Shown here one piece after another: positions 33,201 to 43,053 of a DNA stretch of 64,000 nucleotides (position 1 is the first letter of the stretch; each line of letters begins with the position of its first letter). The notes beneath the pieces are model-generated. The model had not been told where the DNA came from. It made no database searches and saw only the letters and a list, made by a program, of their open reading frames with translations. The translations under genes and the position numbers were made by a program. This DNA is from Hymenopellis radicata (taxonomy: Eukaryota; Basidiomycota; Agaricomycetes; Agaricales; Physalacriaceae): assembly GCA_015501595.1 (NCBI GenBank), contig JADNRX010000061.1:124001-188000 (forward strand), given 5' to 3'.

Positions 33201-35679
33201 CAGCGAGACGTACCGGGATCTAGTAGCAACAACCAGGATGACCAACGACAGCCGGGACTCGAAAGTCCCAGAAGGGATCCGCATCTCGAGAGACGGTCAA
33301 GCAGTCAGAATCCTCGGGGGCTGGATAGGAAATAAGACAAAAGGTGCAGCACCGTGGACCCCAATCCTGAACAGCATCGAGAACAGCCTCGACTTTTGGG
33401 AGAAAACACACCCAACTATGGAAGGGCACCGCCTAATCATACAAATGGTAGTGGGAGGCAAGACCCAGTATCTCACGAAGGTCCAAGGGATGCCGAAGGA
33501 AGTTGAGCAGAAGCTGGAACGAAGGATCCGCAGGTTCCTATGGGCGGACAAAAGCCCGCTTGTTAACTTTGACAAAATGAAACAACCGAAAAGAAATGGT
33601 GGTAAGAACATACTCGATATAGTGGCCAGAAACGAGGCCATTACCGTGACGTGGCTCCAGTCGTACCTAAACATAGGAAAAGACCGCGCGCTCTGGGCAT
33701 ATTTTGCTGATGCGATAATTGCGAAACACGCAGTAGAAGACAATGCAGGACGCGAAGAATATACGAGGATGAACATTTTCCTGCAAAACTTCAGCACGAA
33801 CACAAAGAAAATACCCAGCGACTTACGCCGTATGCTTAAAGTTGGAAAAGACCATGGCGTCCGACGGGAAGGACTTGCCTTCAAAAGAGAGACGCTCCGT
33901 GACATGCCGATATGGCTACACCGCGGAATCAATACTAGGGAGAGCAGCACGCACATAAATCAGAGAGAAAGTAAATGCATGCGGGACAATCATGGCATCG
34001 CCACCGTACGCGGAGTGGAGGAACTCGCGTCATACTTGAACGCCGAAGACCACAAGAGTCACAAGAACTGCAACTGTGAGAAATGCCGCCAGATGCGTTT
34101 CCGGCACGGCTGCCCGAACCCACACAAGTGCTACAAAAGAGCAAAGACGATACTCGAGAAACTGCCACCAAAATGGAACCCGGCGCACTGGCAGCCTGCT
34201 GACCAAGAAGAAGAGCCCGGGGATGAAGAGCACGAACGAGACGCCGTGAGAGTCTTCAACGCCAATTTAACAGACCCCGGGGGAGTCCAAGACACCTTCC
34301 GAATATTCACCAGTGGAGACGTGTGCAATACCTTACCGAGAGCCAAGGTAACCGAGTGGGAGAGAAGCGACAATGGAATTGAAGTGCCAGAACGCGAGAC
34401 GGTATACACTGACGGCGGATGCCTGAATAACGGGGACGAGAATGCTAAAGCGAGTGCGGGTATCTGGTTCGGACCCGGAGATGGCAGAAACAAAGCAATC
34501 CGCCTGCCAGAACATATCCCGCAAACGAACCAAGCAGGCGAAACCCTAGCGCCGGCGGAGGCCACTCTACTAACGGATGAGACAGTAAAATTAGACATCA
34601 AAAGCGACTCGCTCACAATCATCGAAGGCGCCACGACGCTGCGACAGAAACGCGAAGACACCGGTTACATCGGTCGCCCTGAAGCCGAGCTCTCGAGAGT
34701 GCTGATAGCACGCCTGAGGGCGAGAGACGCCGAAACCACCCTCCAATGGGTCAAAGGACACTCGGGAATTGAAGGAAATGAAGGCGCAGATGCGCTTGCA
34801 ACAAAAGGACTAGAAAAAGAAACAGCAGACGAGATAGACTTGAAGATACCGCCGGAGCTTACGTTGACCGGAGCAAAGCTATCCAAGATAACGCAGGCGC
34901 TGGCATACAAAGCAATTAAGCAGTCACCCAAGATGACGAAAAGCAAGACATACCGAAGACAGATAGCTAGAAGGCAAACACAGCGTATGATAGAGAAGAC
35001 TCGCCAGGCGGTCGAGGATCTCACTGGACGCGCGCCGTCAACGGCAAATATCTGGAAAGCAACGGCGCACAAGGACTTCTCCAGGTCCATCAGACAATTC
35101 ATGTGGGTGTGTACTCACAATGCCTACAGGATAGGTGAGTTCCGGGAAGGCACCAAACTAGAACAAAGGAGCACCTGTGAACACTGTGGGGTAACGGAAA
35201 CAATGGAGCACATCCTGCTAGAATGTCAAGCCCCAGGCCAAAAGACGGTGTGGAAAACAATCAAGGGGATATGGAAAGGCAAAGACGTACCCTTTCCCAG
35301 GCTCACGGTCGGAGCGATAGCAGCAGCCGGCCTCCTTGAGGCGAAAGACAACGATGGCTCAAAAAGTGAAGGCAAGAGTCGCCTACTAAGGATCCTGGTA
35401 TCCGAAGGAGCCCACATGGTGTGGAAGTTAAGAAATGAGAGAGTTATCCCAGACGGCGTCAAGAAGGCCGTGTCCAAACCCGAGATCAGGAACAGACTGA
35501 TGAAGGCGATCAACGGAAGACTAAGGACGGATCAGCAGCTCGCATCACCGAGATACGGCAAGAAGTCGATCTCCCCGAACATCGTCTACCATACGTGGGG
35601 AGGCGTGCTCCATAACGAGCAAAATCTCCCCGACGAATGGATTGGGGAGTCCGGGGTTTTAGTGGGTAGTGCATCGTAG
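30133..35679 (+). CDS. LINE polyprotein: endonuclease, reverse transcriptase, RNase H, zinc finger
   Basis: 1848 residues if read from 30133, but residues 1-34 are host sequence; the first Met inside the element is residue 65 (30325). Acidic Ser/Pro-rich N-terminus. APE-type endonuclease at 203-475 with NMNG, GEAHL, GDCN (360-362), RIDRIYV and TDH (458-460). Reverse transcriptase about 790-1060 with VALDQEKAYDKID (Asp877) and FADD (980-983). A Cys-rich CNCEKC..C.....C segment (1313-1333). RNase H with TDGG (Asp1427), APAEA (Glu1476), Asp1492 and GADAL (Asp1553), all four acidic residues present. A CCHC finger (Cys1682, Cys1685, His1693, Cys1698). Domain order fits Tad/I-type fungal LINEs. It catalyses target-primed reverse transcription. 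Every catalytic residue I checked is intact. Confidence 0.95.
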   Translation: MQFSAETNSKRAKENNKKGDDLSEDEAEGKLSKPGLRSRDTSPTGNTNRVEHHDDSDEESTQGSMGSDGAPIMLRIPPRQPQREKIYLRIPRAEGNNQEPPVQHTTSSQTEPMEFNTQQEDLPDEQEISESEETNPERSTSPPPGSPDEDSDGTDDTSSGGSSDLPTPQRRATIKRAKKVGGARVPKRPKRGTGEKRHSRAAIRVAALNMNGGAVVDGDGAANKWMHVNQMMRDDKIGVLVVGEAHLNDERKDKLDTLFDRRLDIHFSENVGNDNAVNSKGVAIVLNKNYVKTDNVKSWNIIPGQALLIQTEWHGDKSLTVLGVYAANETKKANKRVWDKIRKFYEKNPDAPRPDFMAGDCNMVEKPIDRLPPRDDALKVTNAFDKLKIYLQLYDGWRETYPDQINYTYGHKKRKERIGKDGKPKPNSQSRIDRIYVTAEILENSRDWKIADPGLVDTDHMLVLAQISCEEAPEVGKGRWTIPEVVLKDDEFLNHVETEGRATLAKMNAIQINAGQEGTVQSLFKTMKDSIIEKAKARQKKLIPAALQKINALDKEREEVLNDNLKSEQDRVNESGILAERISQIKNGLHTKQRLRVALNNKLEGETMSKKWTQLGKQQKPRDLIRALKKPPEPQSSTSENGDYRNNDEDIYEKDSKKQAEIGRNYHDGVQDADINPEEDKDKREEAISEAINSIIGKVSPEDKGEMGQDITDDEIIEILKVVSKGKAPGVNGLTYEFWKALLHRETQAKQASIKRGEDPSGVFSMIAILRVLYNNILRHGVKNETEFATGWLCPIYKKNDKTDIANYRPITILNTDYKLYTKVLSMRLAKVAPDLIYKNQAGFVPGRNIYDQVQLAKIVAEYAEATETNGVIVALDQEKAYDKIDHEYLWKVLEKNNLNKDFINSVKSLYNGAQTMVMINGFLSSPFTVRRGVRQGDPLSCLLFDLAIEPLSLALRKSTLRGFEIPNHPEMERLIATLFADDTTTYLDKSDNFTTLQAILDRWCLASRAKFNISKTEVIPIGSETYRDLVATTRMTNDSRDSKVPEGIRISRDGQAVRILGGWIGNKTKGAAPWTPILNSIENSLDFWEKTHPTMEGHRLIIQMVVGGKTQYLTKVQGMPKEVEQKLERRIRRFLWADKSPLVNFDKMKQPKRNGGKNILDIVARNEAITVTWLQSYLNIGKDRALWAYFADAIIAKHAVEDNAGREEYTRMNIFLQNFSTNTKKIPSDLRRMLKVGKDHGVRREGLAFKRETLRDMPIWLHRGINTRESSTHINQRESKCMRDNHGIATVRGVEELASYLNAEDHKSHKNCNCEKCRQMRFRHGCPNPHKCYKRAKTILEKLPPKWNPAHWQPADQEEEPGDEEHERDAVRVFNANLTDPGGVQDTFRIFTSGDVCNTLPRAKVTEWERSDNGIEVPERETVYTDGGCLNNGDENAKASAGIWFGPGDGRNKAIRLPEHIPQTNQAGETLAPAEATLLTDETVKLDIKSDSLTIIEGATTLRQKREDTGYIGRPEAELSRVLIARLRARDAETTLQWVKGHSGIEGNEGADALATKGLEKETADEIDLKIPPELTLTGAKLSKITQALAYKAIKQSPKMTKSKTYRRQIARRQTQRMIEKTRQAVEDLTGRAPSTANIWKATAHKDFSRSIRQFMWVCTHNAYRIGEFREGTKLEQRSTCEHCGVTETMEHILLECQAPGQKTVWKTIKGIWKGKDVPFPRLTVGAIAAAGLLEAKDNDGSKSEGKSRLLRILVSEGAHMVWKLRNERVIPDGVKKAVSKPEIRNRLMKAINGRLRTDQQLASPRYGKKSISPNIVYHTWGGVLHNEQNLPDEWIGESGVLVGSAS

Positions 35680-35928
35680 GGTTTTGGGTTATCAGTGTAT
35701 GTTTTATGTTTAGGTTCTATGTCTTCTATGTTCTTTCTTGGGTTGGTTACGATGCACAGCCCCACACGGAGTGCGTAATGCATTTCCTCGGGGTGAAAAA
35801 CGTTGCGGGGTTGCGAGGTCCTCGAACAGACACGCGGGTTTATGGATGGCGGGAAATAGTGTATATTATATACTATACGCTGTCCTACACCACATTTATA
35901 ATGTAACTGCGTCCACCAAAAAAAAAAA
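30234..35928 (+). mobile_element. Non-LTR retrotransposon (LINE), complete 3' end
   Basis: 5695 bp, ending in 11 A (35918-35928), flanked by a 16-bp TSD GCAAGTTGTCGAAGCC at 30218-30233 and 35929-35944. The unoccupied sequence is preserved in D2 copy 2 at about 48748. One long uninterrupted ORF covers almost all of it. The 5' leader inside the element is only about 90 bp to the first internal ATG (30325), so either this lineage has a short 5' UTR or the copy is 5'-truncated. The 3' UTR is about 250 bp. Open frame, intact TSDs and A tail point to recent insertion. Confidence 0.95.
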
Positions 35929-36745
35929 GCAAGTTGTCGAAGCCGACGTCCGGCTGAAAAAAGCTGTGCGTCATGTGACCGCCTTGCAGGCTTGATTTCC
36001 CACTTCCATGACAAAAGGTACCTCTAAAAGCTGTACTGCGCTTAGCGCAATGCTTTCCTGGTATCCGCCTCTTCCGGATTCTGTGCTCCCTCCTGTCGCT
36101 TCGAGACGCTACCTCTATCAATCCCTTGTTCCTCAGCAAGACTTTCACAGACATCTTGATTCTAGACTCTCCAATCGAATTCTACAATGCACCGCATATA
36201 CTGCTCCGAATAAACCTGCTCATATGAGCTCGGATACACCCCTCTGCCTTCCCCTACAACGGACATCGAGCGTGAACTTGTCTAAACCCGCCGTTCACCG
36301 CTAATCACAATGTCAGCAGGAGCCCCTACCGTTACCGCTCATCCTGCGTTACAAGGAACAACAACAGCCGTGTACTCCCGGTCCCCGACATCGATGCCGC
36401 TGGTGCCTCAAGTTACCACTTGACTTTGCCCCAATATGCATCCATCCTGGATGTGGCGCAGTTATTAAGGTCTCCAGTTTGCTCAGGGACTGTAATCTGA
36501 GGGGCTGTATCCCTATTTCTCTGAGCCTATGCTGCAGAGGTGGTAGATCGCCACGTCGCCGTGGGTAATGTCGTACTCATTAACGCAGTTGATTTACCTC
36601 AGGTCACGGAGCCTCCTCGACCTCTTCACTGGTTAAATGAGGCATTACATTCACGCTTCCCCGAGGGGCCCAGCCTCATTCGGACTGCTCGTGTCATTCT
36701 AAAGGGTGTGTAAGTACCTCGTTCCCCGAGTCGTCATATTCATGG
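35929..36745 (+). pseudogene. 3' part of the D2 plus-strand gene (copy 1)
   Basis: Continues from the LINE TSD with VEADVRLKKAVRHVTALQA, then diverged exons. The last readable piece (about 36535-36720) matches copy 2 VVLINTVDLPQVTELPRPL and GPSLIRTARVIL with a few changes. It ends at the junction with D1 copy 2. Separated from its 5' end by 5.7 kb of LINE, so presumably dead. Confidence 0.4.
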
Positions 36746-36940
36746 CGCCGTAGAAGCTTCTCGTCACGACTCCTTGATGTCAGGCTCTTGATTGACAATG
36801 GGCCGGAGCCACTGAACGCAATGCGACTCGGGTGGCAGTCTCGCTTTTGGTAACGGCCGTGGACTAACAATGGCGGTCATGTGCGCATGAGTGTATAAAG
36901 CTGACCTCGGTTCTCGTTTGTCTGCATTCCCACACGCACA

Positions 36941-37460
36941 ATGGACGACTATCTACCAGAGCTACTAATTCTCCTCTGCGGCGCTGGCGCTATTCTTGCT
37001 TTGAATTTCTTCACGACTCCTAGGGAGGAAGCTACGAGACTTGCGGTCAGTGTCGTAAGCTTTAGCGTGTCGTAGGGCCTGATGTTTTCCAGGACGACTT
37101 GGCCGAACAACAACGACGCTCTTTACATTACCCTAACGTTGCGGTACGTTTGCTCTTTCTTTTACACGTCCAATCCCCAAACCTTTCTTCCTACTAAGGA
37201 GAACCGTGGAGGCAAAGATATAGGCGCCATGAACGCTCCCGCCGTGCGGTACGTGTCGGCTCCATCTCTTCGCCACTGTCAATGCCAACATCTAATCCAG
37301 AAGTCTTCTACTACTGCATCCCGAACGCGCCCAACTCCGGATCCGATCACTACGATGTCCGCCCGCCAGCCGTTCACATTCTCCAGCCAACCCCGCGGCA
37401 GCCGTGTTCTCTGGAAGCCGCCGACGCCAAAGTCCGGTGAGCCGGGATTGAAGCGGATTC
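36941..37460 (+). CDS. Small single-pass membrane protein, N-terminal exons (D1 copy 2)
   Basis: MDDYLPELLILLCGAGAIL then NFFTTPREEATRLA, a donor at 37046, exon 2 DDLAEQQRRSLHYPN, and an exon with TTMSARQPFTFSSQPRGSR and KPPTPKSGEPGLKRIR ending at a GTGAGT donor. Compared with copy 1 there is an extra Leu codon and several replacements. The downstream exon probably starts after CCTCGTAG at 37498 (DAQINFRGASES), but the phase does not join cleanly, so the gene may be broken. Unknown family. Confidence 0.45.
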
Positions 37461-38174
37461 GGTGAGTGCGACTTGTACGCGTTCGCCCTACCTCGTAGTT
37501 GACGGATGCCCAGATCAATTTTCGTGGCGCGTCGGAGAGCTCATGTACGTGTTTAATGTCGATTTTGGGTTTGAGCTGACTCCGAGCGTTATAGGGTGGG
37601 TTTGTTAAGTTAACGATCTCCTGAGAGAGAAAGGTGTGTTCCGGTTATGCGGGTGGCTCGGAGCTGCTGACATTTTTGGATGTAGGTGTGCTGTACGTTC
37701 AAGGTCTCGGCTTCTCCTAGCTTGAAGAGCCCCCGACGGGCGCATGAGTACACGGTACCATTTACATTGTCTATAATCAATCATAATACAACACTTTGTT
37801 CAAATGGATATGCGGGATTCGCGAATCCATCGATAGCGCGTCTCACTGATCTCATCAAAAGGCACAATCGTGATGGGCACTGCCCCCCAGCGCAGTATTT
37901 AAGCGTGCAAAAGACCACGTGCACTTCTTTCCTCCTGCCACCACCATCATCATCGCCACAATAACTGGTAAGCCAGGAGTCTTCATCTCCAGATGTAGTT
38001 GATATACTCATTACGATTGAAGACAAACATCCAGAACCGCTCTTCTTCTCAGCTCGTCGAAGGTACGCGTCAAGTTTGTCCAGGTGGCGTAGATTGATTC
38101 GCCCTCTGCGATAGCAGCCAAGAATCGTGAAACCTGTAGAATACCTTTCTCATACAGAGACCCTCCACTCTGCA

Positions 38175-39825
38175 ATGGCTCATTCCTTCGACCGATTCAA
38201 ACACCTGGCCGAAGTCAACACGCCACCAAACCACTGCGAAAGCTCCGAGCTTCGTTCTGTCATCTCCGAGTCTGATAGTCAGCTCTCCGACCTGCACAAG
38301 ATTCTCGCGCAAGCCAAACAGACCGTCAAATCCTCAAGCAACGTGTCGACGAGGTTACTCTTGTGCTCACCAGCGCCAAGAAGATTATGCATCCCCTCCG
38401 ATCTGTCCCGAACGAAATCCTCTGCCTCATTGTCGCGCAGTGCGTCGACGATGCTAGAGCAGAGAATTCTCTCTACAACTTGCAAGCACCGTGGACTTTA
38501 TCCTATGTTTGCAGCAGGTGGCGCCGTCTCGTCCTTTCTTTTCCTTCCCTCTGGACAAGGCCGCGTTTCGACTTCACGGGATATGAAATAATGCGCAGAA
38601 GGTACCCGCAGACTGTGTATCTCCTGAATCTGTACATAGAGAGGTCGAGAGCTCTCCCTCTCGACGTTACGGTTCATGTGACGATAGACGCGGCGGTCAG
38701 ATATACTCCCCCCCTCCTTCTCATACAAGCTACCACAACGCGGTGGAAAAGTGCTGTTCTTGATCTCCCGCTGTCAGACATTCTTCTCTTCAAAGGGTGC
38801 GCTTTTCCTCTGCTGGAGAGGGTGAAGATTCAAAGCCGCCACCCAGACATTGCGCAAGACGTTGATGTGTTCTTGTCCTCGCCATTGCTTCGGTCTATCG
38901 CTGTCACCTCTTCGCTGACTCTTGGATTCATTTCCATGCCTTTGAGCCAGATCGTCCAATATGATTGTGAGCACCACGCGTTTTCCACGGAGAACTTGGA
39001 CGTACTCAGGCAGATGACTTCTTTGCGGTATCTGGTCGCATACGTTGTGGCGGGATTTAGCTTGGAAGTCGTAGAGCCCGTTGTTCTGTCGTCGTTGACG
39101 CATCTCGAGCTCTCCGTAGCTGGGGCTACGAGACCAGACGACATAAATTTGTCTGTTTATCTAGCGCTTCTTCGGATGCCTCTGTTGAGCCACTTCACTT
39201 CGAATTACTGCGAACACGATGCTTTATGCCCGGTGTCGTCTCACCCCGATTTTACATCCGTAAAGGCTCTACGAATCCATTTAGACCTGACGTCTATCAA
39301 CTCCGAAAACTTCGTACACTTTTTGTCTTTTATGGATGGCGTCGAAGAGCTGGAACTGTCGGGAGATATCCTCTGTGACAAGCTTCTTCGAGTCCTCACT
39401 CCGTCCGAAGATGGAATGCTCGTTGTGCCTCGTCTTCGAGTCCTGGATATTCATAACGCTGTCTATTCTCTCGCAGTGATGACGGCCCATACTACCGAGC
39501 CCCTATCATTCCATATATGTTACTTTCGCGCTCCCGTGCACACAAGGTAGGCGACCGCCCACTCTCACTCATACTATACTGAATTTCACTCATGTAGCGC
39601 CTGATCTTTACTTTGGAGGAGTTAAGAGCTTCCTTGGCGTGGAGAGATGACAATCACCGAGCAGTGGCGCTTCGAGATGAGGATTCAAGGCGGTGGGAGC
39701 AAGTCCGTGCCGCGATATCGGTCGTCTATCTTGAACCGGATGCCTTCGGTGAAGAAGAGTCGGAGCATGATAAAGAGCATTCGCGAGTCAAGACTCGGAC
39801 TCGGATGACTCAGAGTAGTTTCTAA
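38175..39825 (+). pseudogene. F-box/LRR-like protein (D1 copy 2), one frameshift
   Basis: Begins MAHSFDRFKHLAEVNTPP. A one-base deletion near 38332 (AAATCCTCAAGC against AAATCCATCGAAC in copy 1) breaks the frame. It recovers from 38363 as a 395-codon frame: SAKKIMHPLRSVPNEILCLI (F-box), CSRWRRLVLSFPSLW, then repeated LRR-like strands such as LTHLELSVAG, ending in a donor at 39547. The last exon (39598-39825) has LIFTLEELRASLAWRDD and LEPDAFGEEESEHD. An internal ATG at 38363 or 38387 could still give a protein with the whole F-box, so it may function. Predicted role: substrate adaptor of an SCF ubiquitin ligase. Cytosol/nucleus. Confidence 0.75.
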
Positions 39826-40024
39826 GAAAACAGCATATAAAAGTCGATATGATAGATGTGGAATTGAAAAACCTTAACCAAACCACAACACGAGCCTGGA
39901 AACGCGTCGCGTCCGAGTGATTGAGGCGAAGATGATGGCGGAAAGAGGACAAAATTGCGCCAGAGTTGTAGCACGTCGGCTAAGCGGTAATTGATTGTAG
40001 CGGACTCTTTCTTCGACGCCGACC

Positions 40025-40333
40025 ATGGTGAGCGAACTTGTCTTCTAGTCTTCTGCCCTTCATTTGTGCCTTACCGGTCCCCACGTAGTCCTCAGAACTC
40101 CGGTACACTGCTAACACGCAGCTAGAGCATTGTCCGTCGTTTTACTTTCTACCCAGACGCGACCTTCGACTGACTCAGGACAGTACACGCTCGTTATACA
40201 GGAACTGGTACATACAGCTTGGATTTCCTGTGTATCTAAGGCTCACGATTCTTATAGGGCATGCGGACCTAACGAAATAGTACGCCTTCAAATGTTATCC
40301 TTCAAGGATACTCATTGCAACTTTCAACAGTGA
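40025..40333 (+). CDS. Small spliced gene of unknown function (D1 copy 2)
   Basis: ATG 40025 followed at once by a GTGAGC donor. The next exon encodes SSELRYTANTQLEHC and LPRRDLRLTQDSTRSLYRN. After a second short intron WACGPNEIVRLQMLSFKD continues to a stop at 40331. Copy 1 stops 15 codons earlier. Splice sites are shared. The 3' end overlaps the convergent minus-strand frame. Confidence 0.4.
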
Positions 40334-40650
40334 ATGGATTACTCACCAGCACCGAGATACGCTCTCCTCCATCGTAGGACACCCATCTCTTCTTTCGTTC
40401 CTTGCCATTGCCGATGGGCAGGCAACCGGACGCGTCAAATTCGAGATGACCGAAGTGCGTGCTTGTTACTTCTCGATTGTACATGACTGAAACGATGCAG
40501 AAAATGCTGCAACCTTGCGGACCGCCACCAAAGAAGGACGATGATTGAAGGTCCTGTCTCGATGATGGATGGTCGTTCTCTTGTAGGTTAACGCAGTCCT
40601 TTAAATTCGTTGACAGGCTTGCTGACTTGACCTTGATTTTGTAGATACAG
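40302..40650 (-). CDS. Minus-strand unknown protein, open in D1 copy 2
   Basis: Open from at least 40650 to a stop at 40302. It includes KVKSASLSTNLKDCVNLQEN (possibly intronic), SSSFFGGGPQGCSIFC, VTSTHFGHLEFDASGCLPIG, KERKKRWVSYDGGERISVLV. The start is not located; the frame stays open further upstream. WVSYDGGERIS is loosely reminiscent of SISWDGEKDVT of the small-protein family, and copy 1 abuts such a relic, but I do not claim homology. Function unknown. Confidence 0.35.
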
Positions 40651-41994
40651 CGCGTGGATGGACGCTCAAAGCATGTCTTGTACTTAGAGCCGCGTTTTTT
40701 TCAATGCACTCGTTATCCTTGGCTGGATATCTGCCCAACGAAGGATCACAACCGGGATGGTTTCTTTCCTCCACGACGTAGTGTGTCTCATAATTGGTGT
40801 TTTCTCTATCATGACCTTACATCAAGGATATACTTCTTCAGGCTGAGCCTCAGCAGATAGGGACGTCGACACGTTTACTCTTTCCTGCTTTGTCCTACTC
40901 ATTGTCCTGATCTATACCGATTCAATTCAGTACTCACCCTGCAGCGCCCATAACTTTAAGGGCCCACCAACATATGTTGTACCTCCTTTGAGCTGTCGTT
41001 TCATATCCCCAACCGCCCTGGTGTTTCCTCTGTCCCACTTTCATCCACGACCTCTCTTGTCCGCTCATCTTGACCGATGCTGCTTCAGCAAACTTTTCTC
41101 GTTGGCGGCCTCATTGGTTGGGCCGTATACATGATCTATAGGACGGGCAGGAGAGCAAAATACTTGCCGCCGGGTAACGTTGATCGCAACTTTCTTCAGT
41201 GCGGATTTTGGCTAACATTGCATGTGATCAACAGGTCCTCCTACGCTTCCACTCATTGGGAATCTTCACCTTTTTCCCAAAACGGAGCGTTGCACTTGAA
41301 GTGCCTTCCTTACCAGCTCCGCTCTCCTTTGCTCATGTACTACCGACAGATTCACAGAATGGGCGCGTCAGTATGGCGATGTGGTGTCGGTCAGGTTCCT
41401 CGCCTTCTACGCTGGCTCTCGTCTGATGAACTGTTTATAGATCAAAGCCGCGTCGCATACGATCATCGTTCTCTCAAGTGCAACTGCGATACGGGAAGTC
41501 GTCGACAAGATGGGCTGGATTGCAAGTTCGCGTCCGTCCAACTTTCTCTTCAATCTCTGCTCAGACCGTATTCACCGGTTCTAGTAAGTAAGCATATTCG
41601 TCGTAGCTTCGGACTAAACTCAGACATTTACTGTAGCTCCGGAACTGAAAACGATGGCAAAGCTATTACCACGTTCTTGTCGCGACAGAATGCCGCTAAG
41701 CGATCACCCATACCGGCAGAGTGTGCGCAGTTGTTCTACGAGCTCATGGTACGTACCATATCGTGCCGAGTCTTCGCCAGGCCTCAAGCGTTGCAGGAAT
41801 TCGGATCCTCTGTGAGGAAATTTACGCATTCGGCCACCAAGGTTGCTAACATTGATACTTGTCATATATCCCTCGCTCACCGGCCACAGGAGAATACCTG
41901 TCTTCGGACTCTTAACGTGGTGCTCACTTGTTAGCAAAATCAATCAAGTTTATTCAGGAAGAGAGGAAGGGGATGTAGCAGTGAGTATTATGGG

Positions 41995-43053
41995 TAAGGG
42001 CCGCAGGCCCTTGGGCCCCGACGCGATTGTCCTAGGAAAACGCAGACAGCTGCGATACCCATAAAAGTAGGAGTGCAACGACGCATGCAGGTGGCTGCGC
42101 ACCAGACATGGACAGCTGAGACTGAGGCTGAGGCTGAGAACCAGAAGGAATGGGGTTGTGCATGATACCCATATCAGAAGGAGTGCAACGACGCATCACG
42201 CAGACCCATGAATGGCTGGTGTGCTGTTGGTGCGCATGAGACGCGTCACATCAGGCAGGTGTGATGTGAGAGCGCTCGGTACGGAGGTGTGGATGCTCTG
42301 TGTCGCAGGGTTGCGGGGGATGCGACACAGATGAGAATGGCGGTGGCTGCATGACACGTTATTCCCGTGCAGGGACAGGTGTGGGTGCCACTCTGTGTCG
42401 CGGGGTTGCGGAGGACGCGACACAGAAGGGAGTGACGGTGGCTGCGTGACACGTACGTCACCCGGGTGCAGTGACGTGGGACGCGACACAGATGGGGTGC
42501 GAGAACGACAGGCTGCCGGTGTCGTTCGGGTGCAAGGTGCGGAAGTGGTGGAGGCATACATGCCGGAATGCGGGGCTACGTGAAGCGTGAGAGCAAACAC
42601 GGGTGGAGAGACCATGTCCAGGGGGTTGTGGTGCATGGGGGAGCGGGCGCTGGGATACCCAAAACTGTAGGAGTCCGACGACGCATCCAGCGACCGCGGA
42701 TACCCAGAATCGAAGGAGGGGGACTCGGCAGATGGAAGCCAGACGGCTGCAATACGGGGGAGAAGAAAAGAAAGAAAGCAGAGTCCGCTGAGCGAGGCGG
42801 AGGTGCTCGCGGACGATATCGACCACCACGACAAATGGGTCGCGGTGGTCGAAAGCAAAAGGATGTGATCGCACCACGTGTCGGTCCAAAGACCAAGCCA
42901 GACGGCTGCAATACGGGGGAGAAGAAAAGAAAGAAAGCAGAGTCCGCTGAGCGAGGCGGAGGTGCTCGCGGACGATATCGACCACCACGACAAATGGGTC
43001 GCGGTGGTCGAAAGCAAAAGGATGTGATCGCACCACGTGTCGGTCCAAAGACC
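41995..43053. repeat. Repeat-rich insert inside the P450 gene
   Basis: About 1.06 kb of GC-rich repeats: a GATACCCA....AGGAGT..GACGACGCAT unit at 42054, 42164, 42654 and 42699 (the last one partial), palindromes CTGTGTCGC/GCGACACAG at 42298-42330 and 42392-42426, and two 159-bp tandem copies at the right end. No TIR or TSD was recognised at its edges, so its origin is unknown. Confidence 0.6.
42736..43053. repeat. Perfect or near-perfect 159-bp tandem duplication
   Basis: Units 42736-42894 and 42895-43053. 159 is divisible by three, so a frame stays open across both on each strand. That explains the long artefactual frames here (a plus-strand one rich in Lys/Arg/Gly and a minus-strand one rich in Ser/Leu). 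Confidence 0.85.

Larger units (their letters stand above)
26808..36745. repeat. Segmental duplication D2, copy 1 (with two large insertions)
   Basis: Matches 47448-49530 base for base over long runs, for example GGTCTCCATGCT, CCGAAGCCGTGATGAGGCTG and the stretch from AATCTGAGTTTCAACATAC onward. Copy 1 is longer because of a 2108-bp hAT-like element and a 5695-bp LINE. After subtracting them it is about 2.1 kb. Its right end joins D1 copy 2 at about 36745 (ATATTCATGGCGCCGTAG). Confidence 0.85.
36745..40730. repeat. Segmental duplication D1, copy 2
   Basis: Partner of 2690-7860, lacking its two insertions, so it serves as the empty-site reference. Contains the small membrane gene, the F-box gene, the small spliced gene and the minus-strand gene in the same order. 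Diverges from copy 1 after the TTTTTTTCAATGCACTCG stretch near 40700. Confidence 0.85.

Noticed and set aside
30390..35513. Many minus-strand frames of 80-220 codons across the LINE
   Set aside because: Shadows of the 1848-codon polyprotein; no independent signal.
42196..43017. Long minus-strand Ser/Leu-rich frame (273 codons) and overlapping plus-strand Lys/Arg/Gly-rich frame
   Set aside because: Artefact of GC-rich tandem repeats whose period is divisible by three; no motif.
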